Positions 26,698 through 32,959 of a stretch of 32,959 nt of DNA are shown here, in pieces. The first letter of the stretch is position 1, and each line of letters opens with the position of its first letter. Both the position numbers and the translations under genes were made by a program. This DNA is from Actinomycetota bacterium (GTDB lineage Bacteria > Actinomycetota > Thermoleophilia > Gaiellales > Gaiellaceae), in NCBI GenBank assembly GCA_003134505.1, contig PLBK01000024.1, positions 1 to 32,959 of the forward strand. The letters are read 5' to 3'. Under the pieces are notes generated by a model. The model made no database searches. It had not been told where the DNA came from and saw only the letters and a list, made by a program, of their open reading frames with translations.

Positions 26698-27089
26698 GCA
26701 GCCCGCTCCTCGGCGACGCGCGCGAGGATCCCGTTCACGAGCCGCGCCGCCTCGGGCGACGCGTACTTCTTCGCCAGACCGACTGCCTCCGCGATCGCCA
26801 CCTCAGGCGGCACCGTATCGGCTTCCAGCTCGGAGATGCCGATCCGCAGGATGTTGCGCTCTAGGACGCCGAGGCGGTCGGCCGGCCAGCCCACGGAGAC
26901 CTCGTCGATGCGCCGGTCGAGCTCCGGCCCACGGCTGACCACCTGCTCGGCCAGCTCGCGAGCGAACGGATCCACGTGGCCCTCGAAGTGCGAGGCGAGC
27001 GGCTGGCCGGTCAGATCCCACTGGTAGAGCAGGAAGAGCGCGGCCCGACGCGCGGCCCTGCGGCCGGTCGGCTTGCGCGGGCGGCTCAC
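26694..27089 (-). CDS. nusB: Transcription antitermination factor NusB
   Basis: A 131-aa all-helical NusB. The Arg-rich N-terminus and RAALFLLYQWDLTG (15-28) match the RNA-binding arginine-rich motif and helix 1. DRRIDEVSVGWPADRLGVLERNILRIGISEL and the closing PPEVAIAEAVGLAKKYASPEAARLVNGIL are the most conserved family regions. It joins NusE on boxA in rRNA antitermination. GTG 27089 overlaps the asp23 stop by 4 nt. Confidence 0.94.
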   Translation of the reverse strand: MSRPRKPTGRRAARRAALFLLYQWDLTGQPLASHFEGHVDPFARELAEQVVSRGPELDRRIDEVSVGWPADRLGVLERNILRIGISELEADTVPPEVAIAEAVGLAKKYASPEAARLVNGILARVAEERAA

Positions 27090-27388
27090 TGAAAGACTTC
27101 CTCGACCGAGACGTCGACGCGGATGACGCTGACCTCGAGTATCGAGCCGACCGCCTCCGACACGCGTTGCTGCACCGCCCGGGCCGTCCCGGGGACGATC
27201 GTGCCGCGCCGGACGGCTAGGCCGATCGTGACGTGCGCCACGCCCCCGCCGACCTCGACGCGCAGGCTCCGGCGCTGCCGCCGCACCCGCACGCCGTCGA
27301 CCTGCTCAGCCGTCCTCGCCACGGCCCGCTGCAGCGCCGCCGTCGAGACGGCGACCCGGCCGAGCTCGGTGTGCGCGAGCTCCTTCAT
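27086..27388 (-). CDS. Asp23/Gls24 family envelope-stress-type protein
   Basis: A 100-aa protein from ATG 27388, overlapping accC by 4 nt. It shows the Asp23/Gls24 (DUF322) pattern: GRVAVSTAALQRAVARTAEQ (residues 10-29), VEVGGGVAHVTIGLAVRRG and ARAVQQRVSEAVGSILEVSV ending in the I-R-V-D-V-S strand typical of the family. In Bacillus the equivalent gene (yqhY) sits at the same place between accC and nusB and is linked to control of acetyl-CoA carboxylase activity. Confidence 0.88.
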   Translation of the reverse strand: MKELAHTELGRVAVSTAALQRAVARTAEQVDGVRVRRQRRSLRVEVGGGVAHVTIGLAVRRGTIVPGTARAVQQRVSEAVGSILEVSVIRVDVSVEEVFQ

Positions 27389-28743
27389 CTCGCGCGGAGC
27401 GCCGGAAGCAGGTGCTCCGCCTCCTCGATGAAGCTCGTCGAGTAGCTGCCGGCCACAAACTGCTCGCTGTGCAGGATGTCGAGCGCGAGCTCGCGCGTCG
27501 TCGGCACGCCCGTCACCTCGAGCTCGGCGAGCGCACGCCGACCGCGCGCGATCGCTCCGTGCCGGTCCTCGGCCCAGACGATCAGCTTGGCGAGCAGGGA
27601 GTCGTAGTAGGGCGGGACGACCAGTCCGTCCTCGACGTGCGTGTCGACGCGCACCCCGGGGCCGAGCGGCGGGCGGAACCGCTCGACCTGCCCGGGCGAG
27701 GGCGCGAAGCCGCGGCGCGGGTCCTCCGCGTTGATGCGGAGCTCGATCGCGTGCCCGCGGCGGGGCGCTCGTCCCGTGACGGGAAGCGGCTCTCCCGCCG
27801 CGACACGCAGCTGCCCGTGGACGAGGTCGATGCCGGTCACGAGCTCGCTGACCGGGTGCTCCACCTGCAGCCGGGCATTCAGCTCGATGAAGTAGAACTC
27901 GCCGTCCGGACCGAGCAGGAACTCGAAGGTGCCGGCGTTGCGGTAGCCGATCGCCGCGCACGCGCGCTCCGCGGCCGCCTCCATCGCCTCGCGCCGCTCG
28001 GGCGTCAGCGCCGGCGAGGGCGACTCCTCGATCAGCTTCTGGTGGCGCCGCTGGATCGAGCACTCGCGCTCGCCGAGCGTGAGCACGCCGCCCTGGCCGT
28101 CGGTGAGTACCTGCACCTCGACGTGGCGGGCCGGGATGAGCGCCTTCTCGACGTAGAGGCTGCCATCGCCGAACGCGGCGAGCGCCTCTCCCGACGCCAT
28201 CTGGAACGCGCCTTCGAGCGCGGCCCGGCCGTCGACGAGGCGCATGCCCTTCCCACCGCCGCCCGCGCTCGCCTTGAGCAGGATCGGGTAGCCGAGATCG
28301 TCCGCGACGGCGGCCGTTTCGGGGAGCGATGTCGCCCGGTCCGTCCCCGGCACGACCGGCACGCCGGCCGCGGCCAGCTCGGCCTTCGCGCGCACCTTGT
28401 CGCCCATGCGCTCCATCACGTCCGCGCCGGGCCCGACGAAGACGAGGTCGCTCTGCTCGCAGGCGTGCACGAACGCGGGGTTCTCGGCCAGAAAGCCGTA
28501 GCCGGGATGGACGGCGTCGCAGCCGGTCGTCCCGGCGGCGGCGACCACCGAGGGGATGTTCAGGTAGCTGTCCGTGGCCGGAGGCGGGCCGATGCAGACC
28601 GCGCGATCGGCGATCCGGACGTGCATGGCGTCGCGGTCGGCGGTCGAGTAGACGGCGACGGCCTCGATCCCGAGCTCGTGGGCGGCGCGGATCACGCGGA
28701 CCGCGATCTCGCCTCGATTGGCGACGAGGACCCGGCGGAGCAC
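27385..28743 (-). CDS. accC: Biotin carboxylase (acetyl-CoA carboxylase subunit)
   Basis: A 452-aa ATP-grasp enzyme that carboxylates the biotin of the carrier domain. It opens RRVLVANRGEIAVRVIRAAH. CDAVHPGYGFLAENPAF (75-91) and the glycine-rich ATP loop LLKASAGGGGKGMRLV (155-170) follow. FIELNARLQVEHPVSELVTG is the carboxylation/biotin-site block. GTG 28743 lies directly after the TAA of the upstream AccB-fusion gene (TAA at 28746-28744), so the pair is co-translated. No accA/accD carboxyltransferase genes occur in the window. Confidence 0.96.
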   Translation of the reverse strand: MLRRVLVANRGEIAVRVIRAAHELGIEAVAVYSTADRDAMHVRIADRAVCIGPPPATDSYLNIPSVVAAAGTTGCDAVHPGYGFLAENPAFVHACEQSDLVFVGPGADVMERMGDKVRAKAELAAAGVPVVPGTDRATSLPETAAVADDLGYPILLKASAGGGGKGMRLVDGRAALEGAFQMASGEALAAFGDGSLYVEKALIPARHVEVQVLTDGQGGVLTLGERECSIQRRHQKLIEESPSPALTPERREAMEAAAERACAAIGYRNAGTFEFLLGPDGEFYFIELNARLQVEHPVSELVTGIDLVHGQLRVAAGEPLPVTGRAPRRGHAIELRINAEDPRRGFAPSPGQVERFRPPLGPGVRVDTHVEDGLVVPPYYDSLLAKLIVWAEDRHGAIARGRRALAELEVTGVPTTRELALDILHSEQFVAGSYSTSFIEEAEHLLPALRAR

Positions 28744-30576
28744 TTAGAAGCTGGGTGGCCGGCCGTCGACGGGCTCGAGCTCGAACAGCAGCTGGCCGTA
28801 CTCCACCGGCTGCGCGTTCTCGACCAGGATCGCCTTCACCTGGCCCTCGATCTCGGTCTTGATCTCGTTCATCAGCTTCATCGCCTCGAGGATGCAGAGC
28901 GTCTGGCCGGGGACGACGACGTCGCCCACGCTCACGAACGGCGGCGCTCCAGGGTCGGAAGCCCGGTAGAAGGTCCCCACCATCGGCGCCTCGATCCGCA
29001 TCAGGTTCGGGGACGCGGACGCCGTGGCAGGCTCGGCCGACCCGACTTCACCGGCCGCGTCGCTCGCCGTCACGTCCGCGGGGCTCGGATCGACCGCCCC
29101 GGCCGCGGCGCGCTCGTCGCCCCGCCGCACGGTCACCCGCAGGCCGGCGTCCTCGATCGTCACCTCGTTGACGCCCGACTCCTGGACGATGCGCACGATC
29201 TCCCGGATCCGCTCGGCCCGCCCCGGCTCGAGAGCGGTCGCGTCGGCCTCGGATCGGCGCCCGCGCCCGCGGATCGCGTGCAGGAGCGGCTCGGCCGCCT
29301 CTCCGAACAGCGCCAGCAGGAGCAGCTCCTCCTCGCTCGCCGCCAGGCCTTCCGCGCGCCGCCGCACCTCCTCCAGATCGACCTCGGGCTGCACCGGCGG
29401 CGGCTCGTCCCCCGTGACGAGGCGAACCGCGCGCAGCACCGTCTCGTCGATCGCGGCCGGCGGCGAGCCGAACCGGCCGGCGAGCAGCTCGCGCAGCTCG
29501 TCGACGACGGTCTGGTAGCGCCTCGCGGAGAGCACGTGGATCAGGGCCTGCGACGCGAGGATCTGCCCGATCGGAGCCGCGAGCGGCGGCCAGCCGGCCT
29601 CGCCCCTGATCAGCACGAGCTCGTCGAGCACCTCGTCGATCCGATCGCCCGCCGCGTTCGCACGCAGGTGCATGTCGAGCGCCGCGACGAGACCGGGCGG
29701 GAGGCTGTGCTGGGCGGCGCGCGTCGCCACACGCGGCGGAATCGGCGACACGGGCTCGTCGCCGATGTGCTCGTCGACGAGCTCGGAGGCCCGCCACAGG
29801 GCCTCGATGTCGACGCCCGTGTCGAAGTCGAGCGATCTGAGCGCCCGGGCGACCGACTCGCCGGACACGCGGTGGAGCGTCAGCGCGAGCGGATAGACGG
29901 CGGTCGCGACCAGGTCGGCTCCGGCGCGGACCGCCTCCAGCGCCGCGGCCAGCGCCGTCCCACCCGCCCCCTGGCAGTAGAGGCCGACCGGCAGGCCGCT
30001 CGCGTCGCGCACCGCTTCGACGAGCTCGGCCGCCCGCCGTGGATGCAGCGAGCCGGAGGGATCGTGGATCAGGACGCGCGCGGCACCGAGCTCCGGGAGC
30101 TGGCTCGCGCGCTCGGCAACGGTCTCCGTCTCGCCCGTGCGGCCGGGGCTGTAGACGAGCCCGGCGTCGAACTCGCGGTCGGCGGCCGTGATCGCCTCGG
30201 CGGCCTCGCGCAGGTTGGAGACGTCGTTCAGCGGGTCGTGCAGGCGGAAGACGTCGATACCGCTCTCGGCCGCTGTGGCGACGAAACGGCGGACGAAGTC
30301 GACGCCGACCGGCCTGGAGCCGACGAGGAAGCGCCCGCGGAGCGCGAGAGCGAGCGGCGTCTGCGTGCGGGCCTTGAGCGCGCGGATCCGCTCCCACGGG
30401 CTCTCGACTCCGCGCTTGACGGCGCTGTCGAAGCAGCCGCCCCCCGAGACCTCGAGATAGGCGAATCCGGCCGAGTCGAGGATCTCCGCCAGCCGCAGCA
30501 GCTCCGCGGTCGGCATCGCACCGGCCAGGGGCTCCTGGCCGAGCAGTCGCAGCGTCGTGTCGACGAGCCTCGGCAT
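28744..30576 (-). CDS. accB: Degenerate OadA/PycB-like carboxyltransferase fused to biotin carboxyl carrier protein (AccB)
   Basis: A 610-aa fusion. Residues 1-240 follow the oxaloacetate decarboxylase/pyruvate carboxylase DRE-TIM barrel (DTTLRLLGQ, SPWERIRALKARTQTPLALA, LRGRFLVGSRPVG, FRLHDPLNDVSNLREAAEAI). Residues about 280-440 follow the conserved carboxylase domain. Residues about 455-610 are a complete AccB: the N-terminal IREIVRIVQESGVNEVTIED, an acidic Ala/Pro linker, then APMVGTFYRASDPGAPPFVS and the biotinylation site EAMKLMNEI (Lys567). The metal ligands of active barrels appear lost: LRD to LRL (Leu11), the carbamylated Lys of IKDMAG to His171, and HTH to Tyr-Cys-Gln (200-202). 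The carrier part should serve the adjacent accC, while the barrel is probably non-catalytic. A TAGGCT lies 9 nt before ATG 30576 and a GAGG just before the start. Confidence 0.9.
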   Translation of the reverse strand: MPRLVDTTLRLLGQEPLAGAMPTAELLRLAEILDSAGFAYLEVSGGGCFDSAVKRGVESPWERIRALKARTQTPLALALRGRFLVGSRPVGVDFVRRFVATAAESGIDVFRLHDPLNDVSNLREAAEAITAADREFDAGLVYSPGRTGETETVAERASQLPELGAARVLIHDPSGSLHPRRAAELVEAVRDASGLPVGLYCQGAGGTALAAALEAVRAGADLVATAVYPLALTLHRVSGESVARALRSLDFDTGVDIEALWRASELVDEHIGDEPVSPIPPRVATRAAQHSLPPGLVAALDMHLRANAAGDRIDEVLDELVLIRGEAGWPPLAAPIGQILASQALIHVLSARRYQTVVDELRELLAGRFGSPPAAIDETVLRAVRLVTGDEPPPVQPEVDLEEVRRRAEGLAASEEELLLLALFGEAAEPLLHAIRGRGRRSEADATALEPGRAERIREIVRIVQESGVNEVTIEDAGLRVTVRRGDERAAAGAVDPSPADVTASDAAGEVGSAEPATASASPNLMRIEAPMVGTFYRASDPGAPPFVSVGDVVVPGQTLCILEAMKLMNEIKTEIEGQVKAILVENAQPVEYGQLLFELEPVDGRPPSF

Positions 30577-30625
30577 GCCTCGCTGAGCCTACCGCGGAGA
30601 CGTGCGGGCCGCCCGTCTCAGGACA

Positions 30626-30742
30626 TCAGAGAACGTGCCAGAAGAGCCACCAGGCGAGCTCCAGCGAACCGAGGAAGATCGCGACGAGCCACAGGAGCGG
30701 CATCGACCCCGACTCGGCTCGGCTCCGGTCGCCGGCGTCCAC
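30626..30742 (-). CDS. Small single-span membrane protein, 38 aa
   Basis: GTG 30742 to TGA 30626-30628. It has a polar start (MDAGDRSRAESGS) and one hydrophobic segment (MPLLWLVAIFLGSLELAWWL) ending FWHVL. An ideal TACACT -10 sits exactly 6 nt before the GTG, so it should be transcribed leaderlessly. That promoter, the start and the membrane-like composition together support a real gene. The function is unknown. It ends 50 nt upstream of the AccB-fusion start on the same strand. Confidence 0.55.
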   Translation of the reverse strand: MDAGDRSRAESGSMPLLWLVAIFLGSLELAWWLFWHVL

Positions 30743-30748
30743 CGGAAC

Positions 30749-30754
30749 AGTGTA
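30749..30754 (-). promoter_or_regulatory. Leaderless -10 element of the 38-aa gene
   Basis: TACACT (minus strand), 6-nt gap, GTG start. It matches TAnnnT and is one of the best -10 matches in the window. CTGAAC about 17 nt upstream is a poor -35. Confidence 0.5.
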
Positions 30755-30806
30755 GGCGCGAACCAGCGGCGTTCAGGCGCGCGCGGGGCGCGGCGGTGAA
30801 ACGGGG

Positions 30807-30928
30807 TAAGATGTCTGGGACCGGCCGTGTGGCAAGAACCCGGCCGAAGGCGCGTTGGGGCCTCGGCGGAACGGCGTTCCGGTGCAGGGCCGGCACTCTC
30901 TCGACTGCCGACAGAGAGGAGGCCTCCG
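30807..30928 (+). promoter_or_regulatory. Promoter and foldable ~110-nt leader of the 68-aa gene
   Basis: TAAGAT at 30807-30812 is a strong -10. The leader can fold as CGGCCG (30822-30827)/CGGCCG (30841-30846), and as CGGAAC (30867-30872)/GTTCCG (30876-30881). One of two mutually exclusive hairpins follows: CGGCA (30891-30895)/TGCCG (30906-30910), or CTCTCT (30896-30901)/AGAGAG (30913-30918). The second pairs the first half of the Shine-Dalgarno AGAGAGGAGG. This resembles a translational switch, but no known riboswitch class is recognised. Confidence 0.4.
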
Positions 30929-31135
30929 TTGCCAACCCTGACAGACACCTTGACGGATCAGGTGGACTCGCTGGTCCAACCCAGCCAGCGGCCGCTCGTA
31001 TGGGGACACCCCCGGATGTCGACGACACCGACGTCCGTCGCGATCCGAGAGCTCGCCAAACGGACCGAGGCGCTCGAGGAGGCCGTGCGGCTCATCGCAC
31101 TCGAAGTTCAGAGGCTCGCGGAACACCAGGACTGA
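30929..31135 (+). CDS. Small coiled-coil hypothetical protein, 68 aa
   Basis: The TTG start at 30929 has the strongest ribosome-binding site in the window (AGAGAGGAGG, 30913-30922, 6-nt spacing), and the stop is TGA 31133-31135. The N-terminal half is polar (MPTLTDTLTDQVDSLVQPSQ). The C-terminal half is a likely amphipathic helix (ELAKRTEALEEAVRLIALEV) with heptad spacing, suggesting oligomerisation. An internal ATG at 31016 would leave only the helix. No family is recognised. It is convergent with efp and divergent from the 38-aa membrane protein gene. Confidence 0.55.
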   Translation: MPTLTDTLTDQVDSLVQPSQRPLVWGHPRMSTTPTSVAIRELAKRTEALEEAVRLIALEVQRLAEHQD

Positions 31136-31182
31136 AGCCGCGAGGGGACCGTTCGCCCGGGGCACTAAGCGGTGCTCGTTGG

Positions 31183-31749
31183 CTACGCTCGGGAGATGTA
31201 GCGCTTCTCGCGCGTGTCGACTTTGAGGCGGTCGCCGACGTTCACGAACAGCGGCACCTGGACGACGGCGCCCGTCTCGAGCGTGGCCGGCTTGGTCACG
31301 TTCGAGACCGTGTCGCCGCGGATGCCCGGCTCGGTCTCGGTCACGGTCAGCTCGACGGAGGCGGGCATCTGCAGCCCGGCCGGACGGCCGTCGACGGCCA
31401 GCATCGGCACCGAACTCGACGGGAGCAGGAACTGGAGCTCGTCCTCGACGCTCGCCCGCGGCAGCTGGATCTGCTCGTACGTCTCCTCGTCCATGAACAC
31501 GACCTCGTCGCCCGCGTCGTAGAGGTACTGCACGTTCTTGACCTCCGTGTGCACGCGCGGGAACTTCTCGCCGGCGCGGAACGTCCGGTCGACGACGGCG
31601 CCGCTCTCGAGCGCCTTCAGCCGCGTACGGACGAACGCGCCCCCCTTGCCCGGCTTGACGTGCTGGAACTCGACGATCCGCCAGACGTCGCCCTCGACCT
31701 CGATGTGCATGCCGTTCTTGAACTGGTTCGTGTTGACAGCCTCGGCCAC
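31183..31749 (-). CDS. efp: Translation elongation factor P
   Basis: A 188-aa three-domain EF-P, which rescues ribosomes stalled at polyproline. The KOW-like N-domain contains NTNQFKNGMHIEVEG (6-20) and the tip loop VKPGKGGAF with Lys35, the position modified in many bacteria. VQYLYDAGDEVVFMDEETYE starts the OB1 domain, and the C-terminal PGIRGDTVSNVTKPATLETG is the EF-P signature. GTG 31749 is the only suitable start, with TAGATT exactly 6 nt upstream and a GGAG in the same gap. In many genomes efp lies just upstream of accB, as here. Confidence 0.96.
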   Translation of the reverse strand: MAEAVNTNQFKNGMHIEVEGDVWRIVEFQHVKPGKGGAFVRTRLKALESGAVVDRTFRAGEKFPRVHTEVKNVQYLYDAGDEVVFMDEETYEQIQLPRASVEDELQFLLPSSSVPMLAVDGRPAGLQMPASVELTVTETEPGIRGDTVSNVTKPATLETGAVVQVPLFVNVGDRLKVDTREKRYISRA

Positions 31750-31755
31750 GGCTCC

Positions 31756-31761
31756 AATCTA
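31756..31761 (-). promoter_or_regulatory. Putative leaderless -10 element of efp
   Basis: TAGATT (minus strand), 6-nt gap, GTG at 31749. The gap itself contains GGAG. Confidence 0.5.
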
Positions 31762-31812
31762 GCCATCGGGAGACGCTCTCGTCTGCGTCGAACGGGTCCC
31801 TGGCAGAACGAC

Positions 31813-32133
31813 CTACTCCGCAACTCCTCGTGTGGGAGCCAAATCTGTCGCCTCGCTGAGCCGGCCGTGCGTCCGCTCCGATGCCGACCCTCGCTTTGTG
31901 TCCGATGCGAAATCCGCAAGTCGGAGCATGTCCCCGAGGACGAGATATGTGCCGGTAACGAACCGAGACGCCTCGAGACGTGTGATCGGCTTCTCGCCGA
32001 CATGCGCACCTTTCTGGCCCGCTTCGTCGGCAGCGTCGAGTCGCGTGCCCAGATGCTCTAGATCCGCTGAGACCATCTTCGCCGCGGTCTCGCTCGTCGC
32101 ACTGCTAACTATCCAATCAACCAACCGGTTCAC
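31813..32133 (-). pseudogene. AbiTii-domain protein, C-terminal part (out of frame with its N-terminal part)
   Basis: An open frame of 106 codons from GTG 32133. It continues the AbiTii protein encoded at 32117-32899 but in the +1 frame. Reading back into the overlap gives KWGPGNYVNRLVDWIV, the motif that I recall follows the AbiTii N-terminal region in full-length relatives. EHLGTRLDAADEAGQKGAHV and RLEASRFVTGTYLVLGDMLR then match the usual C-terminal domain. It has no ribosome-binding site, so independent translation is doubtful. Joined with one base skipped, the protein would be 361 aa. Confidence 0.6.
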
Positions 32134-32899
32134 GTAGTTCCCGGGGCCCCATTTTTCGTCCCTCGACGTCGGGACCCGGCGGACGCAGCCGGTCCGCCGC
32201 CGTCATGAGCAGCCGCCGACACGTCGATGCCGCGTTCTGCCAATGCTCCGGATTGTCTGACGACGTGTTCTCGAAGGCGGCCGTGATCATCGGGAGAGCA
32301 TCCGGCACAAGCGCGCCAATGGCACCGTCGACCTCGGAGCGTACGACCTCGAAAGCGCTCTCGACCGCCGAACCAAATCGCAGTTCCTGATACCGATCCG
32401 CAACGTACTGATGGATCGCACCTATCACCCTGTCGAGTAACTGTCTTCGATCCGAGATGACTCCGCGCAGCCCGTTTCGTCTCGTTGCCTTGTTGTTCTC
32501 GACGATCACCGCATACTGGCTGTCGGACGTATCGCCGGTTCCCGCGCCGAGATCTGTCTGCGCGGCCTCGATCTCGGCGGCGATCTGTCCGAGCATTGCC
32601 GTCTGCGCGTGCGGCCCCTCAGGGGACTCGTACACCCTGCACGACCGAGTAGCGGCCGCCCAGGCCGCCGCGTCGAGGGTTCCCGATGTCGGATACCCCG
32701 TCGTCTCGAACGCGAGCCACTCCATTGCGCCGACATCGTCGAGCAAGCGCGCGAGGCGCCCAGTCTTGCGTGCGATAGACATCGCATCCATCCGACCGAG
32801 CTCGATGTCGCCGAGAAGCTCGTCCGCGAGCGCCAGAGCCTCTTGCCGCCGCGTGAGCCGCCCCGGCCGATTTGAGTCGAGACCGGCCCCTCCCGACAA
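32117..32899 (-). pseudogene. AbiTii-domain (abortive-infection type) protein, N-terminal part, frameshifted
   Basis: A 260-codon frame from TTG 32899 (an in-frame TAA just upstream excludes an earlier start). Residues about 22-70 (ALADELLGDIELGRMDAMSI, ARKTGRLARLLDDVGAMEWL, AFETTGYP) fit the AbiTii N-terminal domain found in phage-defence-associated proteins. The middle is helical, and QNAASTCRRLLMTAADRLRP is the family's conserved block. The frame then runs out of homology at RKMGPRELREPVG, because the expected KWGPGNYVNRL continues in the +1 frame after an AAAAA run (plus-strand TTTTT 32152-32156). Sampled lines here have about 50% GC against roughly 70% elsewhere, suggesting transfer. It could be a pseudogene, a phase-variable gene or a sequencing error. 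Confidence 0.6.
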
Positions 32900-32959
32900 G
32901 GCTTACGCAGCCGCCTTGAACAAGGTCGTGCTGCTTGCCTCGGCCACGTTCCCAGCCTA

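Noticed and set aside
27412-32061. A 1549-codon open frame on the plus strand
   Set aside because: It runs antisense to the acc operon, the AccB fusion and efp, all with clear homology. Long antisense frames are expected at this GC content, and its translation is low-complexity Arg/Ala/Asp.
32903-32959. A possible tmRNA tag or tail of an upstream gene ending LFKAAA-stop on the minus strand
   Set aside because: The frame has a stop at the window edge and the peptide lacks the usual ALAA-like tag end. Too little sequence to support an RNA or gene.

Overview
The window is a GC-rich, gene-dense bacterial chromosome segment, most likely from an actinobacterium. I lean towards the deep-branching class Thermoleophilia (Gaiellales/Solirubrobacterales-like), but no rRNA is present to confirm this. 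The reasons are: many GTG starts, 4-nt ATGA/GTGA gene overlaps, many apparently leaderless genes with a -10 hexamer 6 nt before the start codon, a single-chain GlyS, pyruvate phosphate dikinase with its DUF299 regulator, and actinobacterial-type EF-P and PyrG. Most genes are on the minus strand. No tRNA, rRNA, CRISPR array or insertion sequence was recognised.

Left part (1-11 kb). A truncated ppdK lies at the left edge. A plus-strand group follows (29-aa membrane peptide, SAM methyltransferase, P-loop kinase). Next come ppsR, the predicted regulator of PPDK, overlapping a small membrane protein gene, then an M20 amidohydrolase divergent from glyS. A GNAT, MFS transporter and signal-anchored protein operon follows, divergent from a LigB-type dioxygenase, and then recO.

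Middle (11-20.5 kb). A compact operon reads deoB, methyltransferase, deoA, mutM and P1-family peptidase: nucleoside salvage linked to base-excision repair. It diverges from a 48-aa membrane protein. Alanine dehydrogenase (with an upstream 11-bp-period direct repeat), a PepT-like peptidase and pyrG follow.

Right part (20.5-31.8 kb). This is a rearranged version of the widely conserved accB-accC-asp23-nusB-(folD-xseA)-xseB-ispA-(dxs)-tlyA-nadK-recN neighbourhood. Here folD, xseA and dxs are absent and kynureninase sits between ispA and tlyA. The first gene is unusual: AccB is the C-terminal part of a 610-aa protein whose N-terminal two thirds resemble the carboxyltransferase chain of oxaloacetate decarboxylase/pyruvate carboxylase, with every expected metal-ligand position substituted. 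Upstream are a 38-aa membrane protein, a 68-aa coiled-coil protein with a foldable leader, and efp.

Right edge (31.8-32.96 kb). The composition drops to about 50% GC in sampled lines, and the stretch carries an AbiTii-type (abortive-infection) gene split by a one-base shift at a run of five A residues. It is probably a horizontally acquired defence gene, either broken, switchable or mis-assembled.
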